Below are positions 1 to 7,006 of a stretch of DNA of 61,665 bases, one piece after another. The notes beneath the pieces were generated by a model. That model made no database searches and was not told the DNA's origin. It was given only the letters and a program-made list of their open reading frames with translations. A program made the translations under genes and the position numbers. Positions within the stretch are counted from its first letter, which is position 1; every line of letters starts with the position of its first letter. The stretch comes from UBA6382 sp963617965 (lineage in GTDB: Bacteria; Bacteroidota; Bacteroidia; Bacteroidales; Bacteroidaceae): assembly GCA_963617965.1 (NCBI GenBank), contig CAVEQO010000011.1:1-61665 (forward strand), in the 5' to 3' direction.

Positions 1-704
1 GAATGTGTAAGCGAATAGGCCTCTTCAAGGTCAGGGTACGTCTCAAAGAGCACCTCTGCCCTTTGTTTCTGACTTTCCGTCCATTTGTCTGCGGATTTGA
101 AAAGAAGATATCTGCTGCGGGCCAGCAACTGCCTGCGGGTATCCCCGTTTGCAAGCACAACAGGAGTGTATGCTTTGCCCAAGCATTTGGCTTCTTCTTT
201 GGCGTCCGTTTCCGCTTGGATAGCATCCCACCTGTGGGCGATGCGCATTTCCTGCAAGGCGTCACAGGCAAGTTTCTGTATATGGAAACGGTCTATGGTG
301 CGCATCGCATTCGGGAAACAGCGCCGGGCTATAAGTCGCATCGAGTTCGACATGTCCATTGTTATTTCCTTAACCATCCGCCTCTTGTCCTCGTCAATGC
401 GCATAAGTGCGTCTGTGACAACATCAGCCGATACGCCCTTTACTATCGCAATGATGGTGCCTTTACCTCCATGTGAAGACCTGTTGCTTACTATCGTGTA
501 CAGCTCTCCGTTGCTTGGAGCTGTTTCGTCGATGCAGATGCTTTCACCCATGTTTTCCGAAAAGACGAGCCAGTCTTCCGCATGTGAGAGCTCTGACCAT
601 TCACGATAGCCGCTGAGTACTTCCTTGTATTGCTTTTCAAACGTATCTCCGTTTATGTGATAATGGCGGTCAAGCAAACGGGAGGTCGTAGGAACCGTCT
701 CCAT
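1..704 (-). mobile_element. ISAon1-like transposase, catalytic ORF (orfB), partial
   Basis: Reading the minus strand from the ATG at 704 gives an open frame that runs off the left window edge. It contains the segment IDETAPSNGELYTIVSN and, further on, TMDMSNSM and TIDRFHIQKLACDAL, which fit a DDE-type transposase core with the DRFH signature of ISL3-like enzymes. The frame overlaps the end of the upstream N-terminal ORF by 35 bases and lies +1 to it. The ATG is preceded by AAAAGGAGTGT, so independent translation with coupling is possible; a frameshift is the alternative. The C-terminal part, including the last catalytic acid, lies outside the window, so I cannot say whether the element is intact. 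Confidence 0.8.
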
Positions 705-1050
705 ACACTCCTTTTAAAAAAGCCGCAAACTCCTTGGAGTAGCGGGTCCCCTCTGCCTTGAGGTCATAAGTGTCGGAGAAGTACCGGTTGTTCTGCTTGT
801 CATACCACTTGCGCCTTCTGACAACCAAGTCGACACCTTTGTTGCGGATTGGGAAATCACGCACAGTTACGGCCTCGCAGAACCCTTTGGATTCAATTCC
901 TGAATTCTCTTTATACTGTGCCCTAACCGATTCGTCAAGATAAATGCGGATAAGGGATGACTCTTCTTCTACACGTACTACTTCAAAATTTGAAAGTATC
1001 TCTGAAGGCAGAATTAACTGCGCTAATGCTAATAGTCCTTGATTGCTCAT
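670..1050 (-). CDS. ISAon1 family transposase N-terminal region protein (orfA)
   Basis: This 126-residue ORF starts MSNQGLLALAQLILPSEIL and resembles the small N-terminal proteins that precede ISAon1-type transposases in Bacteroidota. The middle part is rich in beta-strand-like sequence and ends with RYFSDTYDLKAEGTRYS, probably part of the DNA-binding region. The frame stays open upstream to 1281, but the ATG at 1050 is chosen because the known family starts there and a TATCTTTG promoter box lies just before it. Its 3' end contains the string TTTTTTA in frame (T_TTT_TTA), which looks like a slippery heptamer, but the downstream ORF is in the +1 and not the -1 frame. Together with the ORF downstream it forms one insertion sequence. 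Confidence 0.8.
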   Translation of the reverse strand: MSNQGLLALAQLILPSEILSNFEVVRVEEESSLIRIYLDESVRAQYKENSGIESKGFCEAVTVRDFPIRNKGVDLVVRRRKWYDKQNNRYFSDTYDLKAEGTRYSKEFAAFLKGVYGDGSYDLPFA

Positions 1051-1054
1051 GATG

Positions 1055-1062
1055 CAAAGATA
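1055..1062 (-). promoter_or_regulatory. Promoter -7 box of the IS transposase
   Basis: On the minus strand the bases read TATCTTTG, which matches the Bacteroidetes TAnnTTTG -7 box. Only four bases separate the box from the ATG at 1050, so the transcript would have almost no leader. Fit to the box is seen; use as a promoter is inferred. Confidence 0.5.
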
Positions 1063-1149
1063 CAAAATCCCTGTATTATCAAAGAATCCCCCCCCCTGAT
1101 TTATCGGGTGAGCCCCTTTGTTGACGGAATTTACTCTCTTGCACATACG

Positions 1150-1185
1150 AAAAAGCGTGGAGTCTGTTCTGTCGCCCGTTCCACG
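1150..1185 (-). terminator. Intrinsic terminator-like hairpin
   Basis: On the minus strand CGTGGA pairs with TCCACG around an 18-base loop and is followed by CTTTTT. The stem is short, so strength is uncertain. Confidence 0.4.
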
Positions 1186-1473
1186 TGTAGAGGCTCTGGC
1201 ATTGCCCAATTTGTCGAAACGAGCAACGCCGAAAGCCCCACGCCAGTGTAAGAATATAAGAACTCCCTTGACAGCAACCAATGAAGCGGCTGAAGCCTAA
1301 GAGGGCTGTATATAATACACCTCATGAAACGTTCTGCATTGCTTTGTTTTTGACAAATTGTGTGCGAACTGCCAGATTCCTGCACGTCAAAACAAAAGCG
1401 TACAAAAACGCCTTTACCAATATGTACACCTGCCCATCCTCTGCCCGCTGGGGGCTTCCGGTACGGATGCAGA
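1150..1473 (-). ncRNA. Possible small structured RNA (about 320 nt)
   Basis: On the minus strand a TACCTTTG promoter box lies at 1479-1486. About 290 bases downstream comes a nested stem (1234-1239 with 1190-1195; 1223-1230 with 1198-1205, allowing G-U pairs), then a perfect 6-bp stem (1180-1185 with 1156-1161) followed by C and five T. This is the order promoter, structured segment, intrinsic terminator. No convincing protein is seen in it. It could instead be a long leader with an attenuator in front of the transposase genes. I do not recognise a known RNA family. Confidence 0.3.
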
Positions 1474-1478
1474 CGTTA

Positions 1479-1486
1479 CAAAGGTA
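1479..1486 (-). promoter_or_regulatory. Promoter -7 box, minus strand, upstream of the putative RNA
   Basis: The minus strand reads TACCTTTG, a match to TAnnTTTG. The region just upstream is rich in T runs but no clear -33 TTTG at the usual spacing is seen. Confidence 0.4.
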
Positions 1487-1770
1487 AAAAAATCATTTGA
1501 AAAAAGAATCTTTCCCTTGTCTTTTTTTGGAAAAAACAATATTTCTACCACATTTGGGAAACACCATTTAGGGTTTCTTGCGTTGTGCATGAATAATGAT
1601 GTTGCTTTTCCACTCCTCTTCTGTACATTCAAGGTTGTGTATATTCCAGACATGATACGGAAAACCGCAGTTAAAGCTTTCAACCTTGTATTTAGAGCCT
1701 TATAACTAACCACAACTTACTATGACAAACCAAACACAAAGCCTTGATTTTCAGCACTCTTTGATTTTTT

Positions 1771-1791
1771 AGCACTTTCCGAGTGCTTTTT
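1771..1791 (+). terminator. Hairpin with T run
   Basis: AGCACT (1771-1776) pairs with AGTGCT (1782-1787) around TTCCG and is followed by five T. It has the shape of an intrinsic terminator, but no plus-strand gene upstream needs it within the window. Confidence 0.35.
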
Positions 1792-1880
1792 GGCAGTTCC
1801 CGATTTTCCACATATTTTTGCAGCGTATTTCTACCGTGGAGAATTTGCGGAGCTTTTATTTTGTCATATCGCGAACGTAG

Positions 1881-1985
1881 TTGACAAGGGTTTACAAGTG
1901 GTTACGATGGAGGACAGATTTGAAGCTGATAGGCAAAAAGCGTTATATCGTGGATTGTGTTGACAAAGGTTGTCAATGGTTCACT
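1881..1985 (+). repeat. Imperfect direct repeat, two copies
   Basis: Copy 1 (1881-1906) begins TTGACAAGGGTTTACAAG and copy 2 (1960-1985) begins TTGACAAAGGTTGTCAAT, and both continue TGGTT. The starts are 79 bases apart. The second copy contains an inverted pair TTGAC/GTCAA. They lie just upstream of the truncated helix-turn-helix gene, so binding sites for a recombinase or regulator of a former mobile element are a reasonable guess. Confidence 0.4.
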
Positions 1986-2044
1986 TCCGTTTACTCCATC
2001 GGTGGAATACTCAAAAGATGTAGAACAAAGCAATATCAAAGAGT

Positions 2045-2284
2045 ATGAGACCAGCAAGAAAATGTGAATTTTGTGACAAGACATTCGTGCCAAGGAGCGG
2101 TATGCAGAAATACTGTTCTGAGGAATGTCAGGCTGAGGCAAAACGTCTTAGGAAGAACAGGCAGCAGGACTTGATTAACGGTATTGAGCCAATCATGGAT
2201 CTGCAACATCAAGAGTATCTTACCTTCTCCAAAGCAGCCATACTGATGGGGAGTCAAGTAAAAAGCAGTAACTATTTGGTATAG
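2045..2284 (+). pseudogene. Truncated helix-turn-helix protein of a mobile element
   Basis: The first about 65 residues have a short zinc-ribbon-like part (CEFCDK, then CSEEC) and then QEYLTFSKAAILMG, which matches the start of the helix-turn-helix proteins (about 110 residues, excisionase-like) next to tyrosine recombinases in Bacteroidota integrative elements. After ILMG the expected recognition helix and C-terminus are missing and replaced by SQVKSSNYLV before a TAG. The break falls near 2,250, and the 3' end overlaps the end of the cystatin-like gene on the other strand by 13 bases. I read it as a 5' fragment left by a deletion or insertion, not a working regulator. Confidence 0.65.
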
Positions 2285-2604
2285 TCTTTTCCATTAATGC
2301 TCAATATTCTTGCATCACCTTGTCCTGAAAGTGGTTCATAGACTATAACCACAACTCTTTTCTTGTTGTTATCCACGCACTCATAGCAATAATTCATTCC
2401 TGCTACGACTTGACGAGAAACCTTGACAGGTTTCAATTGCAAGTCATTATGTGACAGAACAACAGCTTTGAAGAGAGAATCATCTTCAGCCGTTAGTTTT
2501 GTACTCTTGCCGAATGCACCTACCATTTGAGACTTTTTCGTGCTGGCGCATGATGCCATGCCAATGATGATAGCAATTAATGCCAATGTCTTTATTGTAT
2601 TCAT
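2272..2604 (-). CDS. Cystatin (stefin)-like lipoprotein
   Basis: This 110-residue protein has a signal peptide with a lipobox ending at Cys19 (GMASC), so it should be a lipoprotein. The mature part has QVVAGMNY at residues 65-72, the same as the first inhibitory loop of cystatins (QxVxG, often QVVAGxNY), and PLSGQ at 91-95, where type 1 cystatins have their second loop (LPGQ). The length after the signal, about 90 residues, fits a stefin domain, and glycines 29 and 32 could be the N-terminal contact. Known cystatins block papain-like cysteine proteases; inhibition here is inferred. The gene starts 29 bases after the anti-sigma gene and is probably cotranscribed with the sigma factor. No protease gene is next to it. 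The fold assignment is fairly sure, the target is unknown. Confidence 0.7.
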   Translation of the reverse strand: MNTIKTLALIAIIIGMASCASTKKSQMVGAFGKSTKLTAEDDSLFKAVVLSHNDLQLKPVKVSRQVVAGMNYCYECVDNNKKRVVVIVYEPLSGQGDARILSINGKDYTK

Positions 2605-2632
2605 TTTCTTTATGATTTATATTTCTTGTTTG

Positions 2633-3949
2633 TTACTTACCTATGGTATATCTTACACCTACATTGAGATTAAAGTTCAGTGGTTTCTCCTTATATATAG
2701 TTTGTAGCGAAGAATGGTCGTCGAAATTATAGCTCACACCAGGCTCTGCATAAATGCCTACATTATCAAGCATGTCAAACTGTATGCCGAATGCCGCATT
2801 TACTGACATTTGCAAGGGCTTGCTGTCTATGCCGGCAGTCTCTCTCTTCTTTGTTGTGTTGTTGATGACATATTCTTTGGTGACCTTTCCCGATACGCAT
2901 TTTTCAGCAAGTACACCTGCCGAGCCATATAGATTGAGTCTCTTGTATGACCATGCATTATATTTCATGATTACAGGTATTCCTACATAGTTCAGCCTTT
3001 GCTCGCCCGTAAAGTAGTTCTCTTTTGTTCCATCTTTCATGTCGGAAGAGAGATGAGTGTATGTAAGTCCGCTTTCGATGCTCCAATGCTCGTTAAGTGT
3101 GTGTGCCACTTTCACACCTATGCGTACAGGCAAGTGGTGCTTGTATTCTGTCTTCACTTCCTTTCCCTGATTGAATAAGTTGATGCCGAGCATAGGGTTA
3201 TCCTCCCAGTCAGAATCATCTGGACCAGTTGCAGCGACTGGGGTGCCAATAGATGTTATGGTTCTTGATGACCACATCGCCCCCATAGCACTTGTGCTTA
3301 TAGTCCAGCGTGAAGATGAGGACAAATAGGTATGGTGCCTCGCGTCAGAGTTATAAGCCAAAAGACTGCCAGAATTGTTGTTGTTATGATGATAATTGTT
3401 TAGTTCCTTGCTTTCATTCTCACGTTTCAGCAAATTCTCCTCATCGACAGTTGCACTTGCTTCTTTTGAGCTGTTGGCATCAGCCTCCTTATGGTTGTCA
3501 GACGCGGTTCCCAAGGATTTCTCATCATTAGCATAAGGTAATGATGTACCAATGTCACCAACGGATTTGCATACTGTATACGTAATGCGTGGCATGGGTG
3601 AGTTATAGGCAATAGAATTGTTGCCGTCGTCAGTAACGATATTGCCTTTAGAAGATGGCTTTGCCTGTGTATGGGATATTTGCATGTTAGCCATTTTTGA
3701 TGGCGTTTGCCCATTGTTGGCGTATTCAGAATATATGGAATATCCTAACAACAAGACCACGCTTGCTGCGGCAGCAGTATAGGCTGTGCGCCGTAGCCAA
3801 TAGGTCTTGAAAAACTTGTCACCACGCATATAGTCACCACCATTCTCATCGGCCATACCCTTGCGGATGTCCTCCCAAAGTCCTTTTGGCGCATCTTTCT
3901 CATATTTGCCCAAACGGTCGTGTATGTCTTTTTGCCAATTCTTTCTCAT
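2633..3949 (-). CDS. Anti-sigma-like membrane protein with C-terminal outer-membrane beta-barrel domain
   Basis: The protein has 438 residues. The N-terminus (about 1-50) is soluble and charged, with a pattern GLWEDIRKGM typical of proteins paired with Bacteroidota sigma factors. One membrane helix follows at about 54-72 (AAAASVVLLLGY). A low-complexity linker rich in Ser and Asn covers about 90-200. The last 170 residues alternate in the manner of a PorT-like beta-barrel and end in VGVRYTIGK. The start lies three bases after the sigma factor stop, which argues for translational coupling and a regulatory pair. The combination of an inner-membrane-type helix and a barrel-like domain is known in this family but its topology is unclear. 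The role as sigma-factor antagonist is inferred from position and architecture. Confidence 0.7.
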   Translation of the reverse strand: MRKNWQKDIHDRLGKYEKDAPKGLWEDIRKGMADENGGDYMRGDKFFKTYWLRRTAYTAAAASVVLLLGYSIYSEYANNGQTPSKMANMQISHTQAKPSSKGNIVTDDGNNSIAYNSPMPRITYTVCKSVGDIGTSLPYANDEKSLGTASDNHKEADANSSKEASATVDEENLLKRENESKELNNYHHNNNNSGSLLAYNSDARHHTYLSSSSRWTISTSAMGAMWSSRTITSIGTPVAATGPDDSDWEDNPMLGINLFNQGKEVKTEYKHHLPVRIGVKVAHTLNEHWSIESGLTYTHLSSDMKDGTKENYFTGEQRLNYVGIPVIMKYNAWSYKRLNLYGSAGVLAEKCVSGKVTKEYVINNTTKKRETAGIDSKPLQMSVNAAFGIQFDMLDNVGIYAEPGVSYNFDDHSSLQTIYKEKPLNFNLNVGVRYTIGK

Positions 3950-3952
3950 ACT

Positions 3953-4528
3953 TTAAATGGAATTGATGGTTCTATAATGTTTTATCTTCTGTGCCAGCAT
4001 CGACTTGGCCTTGTGCAGTTGCGAAGCTGAAGTATTCTCTTTAATGCCGAGCAATTGGCCTATCTCCTTGTGGCTCTTATCGTCAATGACATAGAGATTG
4101 AATACTGTTCGATATCCATCGGGCAACTCCCGTAGAAATTGATGAAGTACATCGGTAGGTATGTCATCAGTCTCCATACCGTCGCCATCTTCAATGTCCA
4201 TACCTTTATCATCGATACTGTCAGTAGCCATACGGCTATTGTCGCGTACAAACTTCAGTGTCTCATTGAGCGTAATCTTTGCCATCCATGCTTTCAACGA
4301 GCCCTCGCCACGGTAATTGAAACGATTCAGAGAAGAAAAAATCTTGATGAACGATTCTTGCAGCACATCCTTAATATCTTCGTCTTCTGTGATGTAGCGT
4401 GAGCAGAGTGCAGATAGATATCGCACATGACTACGATATATCCACTCGATGGCAGTATTGTCGCCATCGAGGGCCTTTCGCAACCAGCGTTCCTCGTCTT
4501 TCTCTTTTCTGAATGTTATTCCGAACAT
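3953..4528 (-). CDS. RNA polymerase sigma-70 family (ECF-like) factor
   Basis: The protein has 191 residues from the ATG at 4528. Region 2 is seen in YITEDEDIKDVLQESFIKIF, which binds the -10 element and core RNA polymerase in this family. Region 4 is seen near the C-terminus in LRELPDGYRTVFNLYVIDD and HKEIGQLLGI, a helix-turn-helix. There is no region 1 or 3, as expected for group IV factors. The frame extends upstream to a TTG at 4570, but that extension has no family match. Downstream come the anti-sigma-like protein and the cystatin-like lipoprotein. The two lipoprotein genes upstream are candidate targets because they share a motif in front of them. Confidence 0.85.
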   Translation of the reverse strand: MFGITFRKEKDEERWLRKALDGDNTAIEWIYRSHVRYLSALCSRYITEDEDIKDVLQESFIKIFSSLNRFNYRGEGSLKAWMAKITLNETLKFVRDNSRMATDSIDDKGMDIEDGDGMETDDIPTDVLHQFLRELPDGYRTVFNLYVIDDKSHKEIGQLLGIKENTSASQLHKAKSMLAQKIKHYRTINSI

Positions 4529-4623
4529 GATACATATAGGTTGGACGCTATGGAAAAACAGGGAGCGCAAATGCCTCTGAGTTGCTTCATCGGCATTTGC
4601 ACTACCCTCTATATGACAGTTTT

Positions 4624-5187
4624 CTACTTTGTCACACTTATTGCCACTGTCACAGTTCTCTTATCTTTGTCGGTAATAGTGATAGTGGTGCTTCCTGCTG
4701 CAACTCCCTTTATTGTCAGCTTGGAGTCTTTGATGGTTGCCGTGGCTATTTTATTGTCCTTGCTCGTGACTGTATAAGGAGTTGTGCCTCCGCTGACAGT
4801 AACTGTTGCTTCCTTTCCTACGGCAACGCTTGCCTCAGACTTGTCTGTGGTCAAGGCTGCAACCACTGTAGCATTCAGACTGCCAGAGACATTCTTGGAG
4901 TCAGTCACAAGCACCGTTGCTTTACCGGCCTTAACGCCTGTTACAAACACCGTGTCCTTAACAACAGACACCGTAGCTATTGTAGCATCGCTTGACTTGG
5001 CTGTGTAGGTGCCGTCACCGCCAGACATGAGAACCTTCTGCGTCTCGCCTATAACTACTGAGACGGTTGAAGGATTGAACTTGATGGCAGAAGTGTTGTC
5101 ATCATCGTCCGAGCATGAAGCGAATGTCACCGCAAATACGGCACAAACGATTAATGTTGCAAACTTGAAGATCTTACTTGATTTCAT
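4624..5187 (-). CDS. Lipoprotein with two bacterial Ig-like (BIG_2-type) domains
   Basis: The protein has 187 residues. A signal peptide ends at a lipobox (TFASC), followed by SDDDD, a pattern often seen in Bacteroidota lipoproteins bound for the cell surface. Two repeats of about 75 residues follow, each with a VTVSGG or VLMSGGDG strand turn, an IATV strand and a final GxAxGxxT(V/I) motif (GVKAGKATVLVTDS, GVAAGSTTITITDK). These are Ig-like beta-sandwich folds used as surface spacers or for adhesion. The gene ends 95 bases before the sigma factor start. Function beyond a surface structural role is unknown. Confidence 0.75.
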   Translation of the reverse strand: MKSSKIFKFATLIVCAVFAVTFASCSDDDDNTSAIKFNPSTVSVVIGETQKVLMSGGDGTYTAKSSDATIATVSVVKDTVFVTGVKAGKATVLVTDSKNVSGSLNATVVAALTTDKSEASVAVGKEATVTVSGGTTPYTVTSKDNKIATATIKDSKLTIKGVAAGSTTITITDKDKRTVTVAISVTK

Positions 5188-5308
5188 TTTATTCTATGAT
5201 TTTTTCGTTTAATTTATGCGCTATGGAATGAATCTGCGTCCATCTCCAGTCCAAAGCATTGTTGCTTTTTTTCGAGTACTCTCATTCCCTTAAATAATGG
5301 ACTATATT

Positions 5309-5320
5309 AAATCTTGCCTG
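5309..5320 (-). promoter_or_regulatory. Shared upstream motif, copy 1
   Basis: On the minus strand this reads CAGGCAAGATTT. The same 12 bases occur at 6124-6135 in front of the next lipoprotein gene, with a T-rich tract just before each. This copy is 122 bases upstream of the Ig-like lipoprotein gene. It may be a promoter element for the neighbouring sigma factor or another regulatory site; that is inference. Confidence 0.3.
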
Positions 5321-5343
5321 AGAAAACACCCTTTTTGCAGTTT

Positions 5344-6078
5344 TTATTCTATTTGTCGCAAAAACGATTTAGGACCAGCCATTAATACTGATGTACTAGA
5401 ATGCATTTTGAGCGACAGTTCGACCGACTTATTTCCACAGAACGATAGCCAGTTGAGTTTTATCTTCACCTCCTTCGGCTGTTCTTTCCACAGCGAGTTG
5501 AGATCGAAGGCTATAAGTGCATCACCCATTTTCCCATTTGTGTCGCCCTGGGCATTGTGACGCAGGTCGAACTCATAAGCATTATCTTTATTCACACCAC
5601 TCACAAGATTTATGATATGAGTAGCATTTCCTCCCCACCGAGTGCGAATGCGAAGAGTAACATATCCGTCTTCCGCAACGGATATCCAGTCACGTACAAT
5701 TTCTATGGGATCGTTGCCATAGGCTTTTTCATCCTTGGCGGCGGTTCCAAGCGTTGTCATTGGCATCTTGGTGCGTATGCTGTCAATCCAGTTTACACAC
5801 ACATTGTATGACCCTTTCGCAGCTGTATTCTCTATTGTGTAATTTACCAACGCACGCACTTTTTTATGGCCAAACGGCGATGCCTTCAGGTTTGTCGGCA
5901 CGAGCGATGTAGAATCATCAAGTTGCATGGTGAATCCATCAGATGTGGTAGGATACACTGTCACGAGTGCCGTAGAACGCTGTATAACTTCATTGTTTTC
6001 ATCGTTGTCGCATGAATTAAGCGACAACGCACAGGCTATTAAGCCTATTGCCAGAATGGTTTTGTTTGTAATTCTCAT
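5344..6078 (-). CDS. NigD-like lipoprotein
   Basis: Starting from the ATG at 6078 the protein has 244 residues: MRITNKTILAIG followed by a hydrophobic stretch and the lipobox LSLNSC, then DNDENNE. The mature part has beta-rich segments with RALVNYTIEN, YNVCVNWIDSIRTK and DPIEIVRDWISVAEDGYVTL, the pattern of the NigD-like family (named for a gene of the nigrescin bacteriocin locus of Prevotella nigrescens). The frame runs 33 codons further upstream, but that part does not look like a signal peptide. Members are common surface lipoproteins in Bacteroidales without a settled biochemical role. It lies upstream of the Ig-like lipoprotein on the same strand. Confidence 0.75.
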   Translation of the reverse strand: MRITNKTILAIGLIACALSLNSCDNDENNEVIQRSTALVTVYPTTSDGFTMQLDDSTSLVPTNLKASPFGHKKVRALVNYTIENTAAKGSYNVCVNWIDSIRTKMPMTTLGTAAKDEKAYGNDPIEIVRDWISVAEDGYVTLRIRTRWGGNATHIINLVSGVNKDNAYEFDLRHNAQGDTNGKMGDALIAFDLNSLWKEQPKEVKIKLNWLSFCGNKSVELSLKMHSSTSVLMAGPKSFLRQIE

Positions 6079-6123
6079 ATTTCTTATTTGTTTGTTTCTG
6101 CCTATTGAATTATAAGAGAACAA

Positions 6124-6135
6124 AAATCTTGCCTG
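6124..6135 (-). promoter_or_regulatory. Shared upstream motif, copy 2
   Basis: The minus strand reads CAGGCAAGATTT, identical to 5309-5320. It lies 46 bases upstream of the NigD-like start. In both copies an A/T-rich tract with a GTG or CAC triplet precedes it. Confidence 0.3.
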
Positions 6136-6196
6136 TAAAAAGGTGTTTTTATGAGAAACAAACTTTCCTGATAGCATTTTGCAATACTTCAGCCAA

Positions 6197-6757
6197 TTAT
6201 CCTTGTTCCAACAAATTCTTATCCGTCAAGAAGTCCAAAAGCCCAACAGTCAATACTCCGAGTTCATCTTCCTTGCGATGAATGTCATCACCAACAATGA
6301 CAATTTTTCGGAAATGGTCGTTGATAGACAACAAGGAGCGACGCTCTTGTGCCTCCTTTTCAGGTGAAGGCATGTGAAAAGCCGACTGGATATACACTCT
6401 GTATGGTGGACGATTCACAACAAAATCTACTTCCAATTGTCTTCTGACAAACTTGCCATTCCCATCCTTGCCTCCAAGTACTACCAAACCGACATCCACA
6501 TCATAGCCACGACTACGAAGCTCGTTGTAGATGATATTCTCCATGATGTGCGTTTCTTCCTGTTGGCGGTAGTTGAGAATGACTGCACGAATACCGACGT
6601 CAGCAAAGTAATACTTAGTTTCTGTACCAATGTACTTTCTACCTTTTACATCATAACGCAGAGCCTCCTCAATGAGAAAAGAGTCCTTCAGATAATCAAT
6701 ATATCGCTTTATCCATTTTGTATCTAAAAAGAATCCATGATGCCACTTTTCTGCCGT
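6197..6757 (-). pseudogene. C-terminal remnant of a DUF4143-type ATP-binding protein
   Basis: The minus-strand frame from just after a TAA at 6758-6760 reads through WIKRYIDYLKDSFLIEEAL, KYIGTETKYYFADVGIRA and MENIIYNELRSRGYDVDVG to a stop at 6197. This is the DUF4143 C-terminal half of a widespread family of ATPases of about 400 residues (winged-helix turn, then a nuclease-like part with EVDFVV). The N-terminal AAA ATPase domain with Walker A and B is missing, and an in-frame stop lies just upstream of the remaining part. The piece that remains has no internal stop. It is a remnant of an accessory gene, not an active ATPase. Confidence 0.7.
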
Positions 6758-6860
6758 TTAGAGTATATAATACTGATAATCAACTAATAATAGATACAGC
6801 GTTTGTTTGCGGTTATTCAAAGATACAGATGATCAGCGGTTTCCTTATTGTCAAAATTCA

Positions 6861-6894
6861 GGTTCTGCCATCCGACAGTTCGGACGGCAGAACC
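6861..6894 (-). terminator. Strong hairpin downstream of serS
   Basis: GGTTCTGCC pairs with GGCAGAACC, and inside it TCCG pairs with CGGA, around ACAGTT, giving a 13-bp stem with one mismatch. It lies 113 bases after the serS stop. TTTT follows on the plus strand, and TGAATTTTG follows on the minus strand, so it may act in both directions. Confidence 0.6.
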
Positions 6895-7006
6895 TTTTGT
6901 AAATTTGGGAAACAAGCCATTGCAACAAAAAGCTGTTGTCTGTTCAGGAGTGTTCAAAACAACGCTTTACGCTTCAAAGACATTGCCGGCAAAATATATT
7001 GCAGGA

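Larger units (their letters stand above)
1487..2044. other. Region without a recognised gene, AT-rich
   Basis: No open frame here shows a recognisable protein. It contains a short hairpin with a T run (1771-1791) and two related copies of a TTGACAA motif (1881-1906 and 1960-1985), both described separately. One frame ending at 2047 (TGA overlapping the next ATG) is open for about 55 codons after a TAG but has no ATG, so I do not call it. The region looks like debris at the edge of an integrated element. Confidence 0.5.

Noticed and set aside
1281..1705. Small plus-strand frames (68 and 115 residues)
   Set aside because: No family match and no promoter in this direction; the segment reads better as a minus-strand transcript without a protein.
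1988..2047. Open frame ending in TGA that overlaps the ATG of the helix-turn-helix fragment
   Set aside because: No ATG after the TAG at about 1878, and no recognisable protein; kept only as part of the repeat region.
4529..4570. N-terminal extension of the sigma factor from TTG 4570
   Set aside because: Fourteen extra residues with no family match; ATG 4528 gives a normal ECF-type length.
6079..6177. Upstream extension of the NigD-like gene
   Set aside because: It would put 33 non-signal residues in front of a clear lipoprotein signal and covers the shared motif at 6124-6135.
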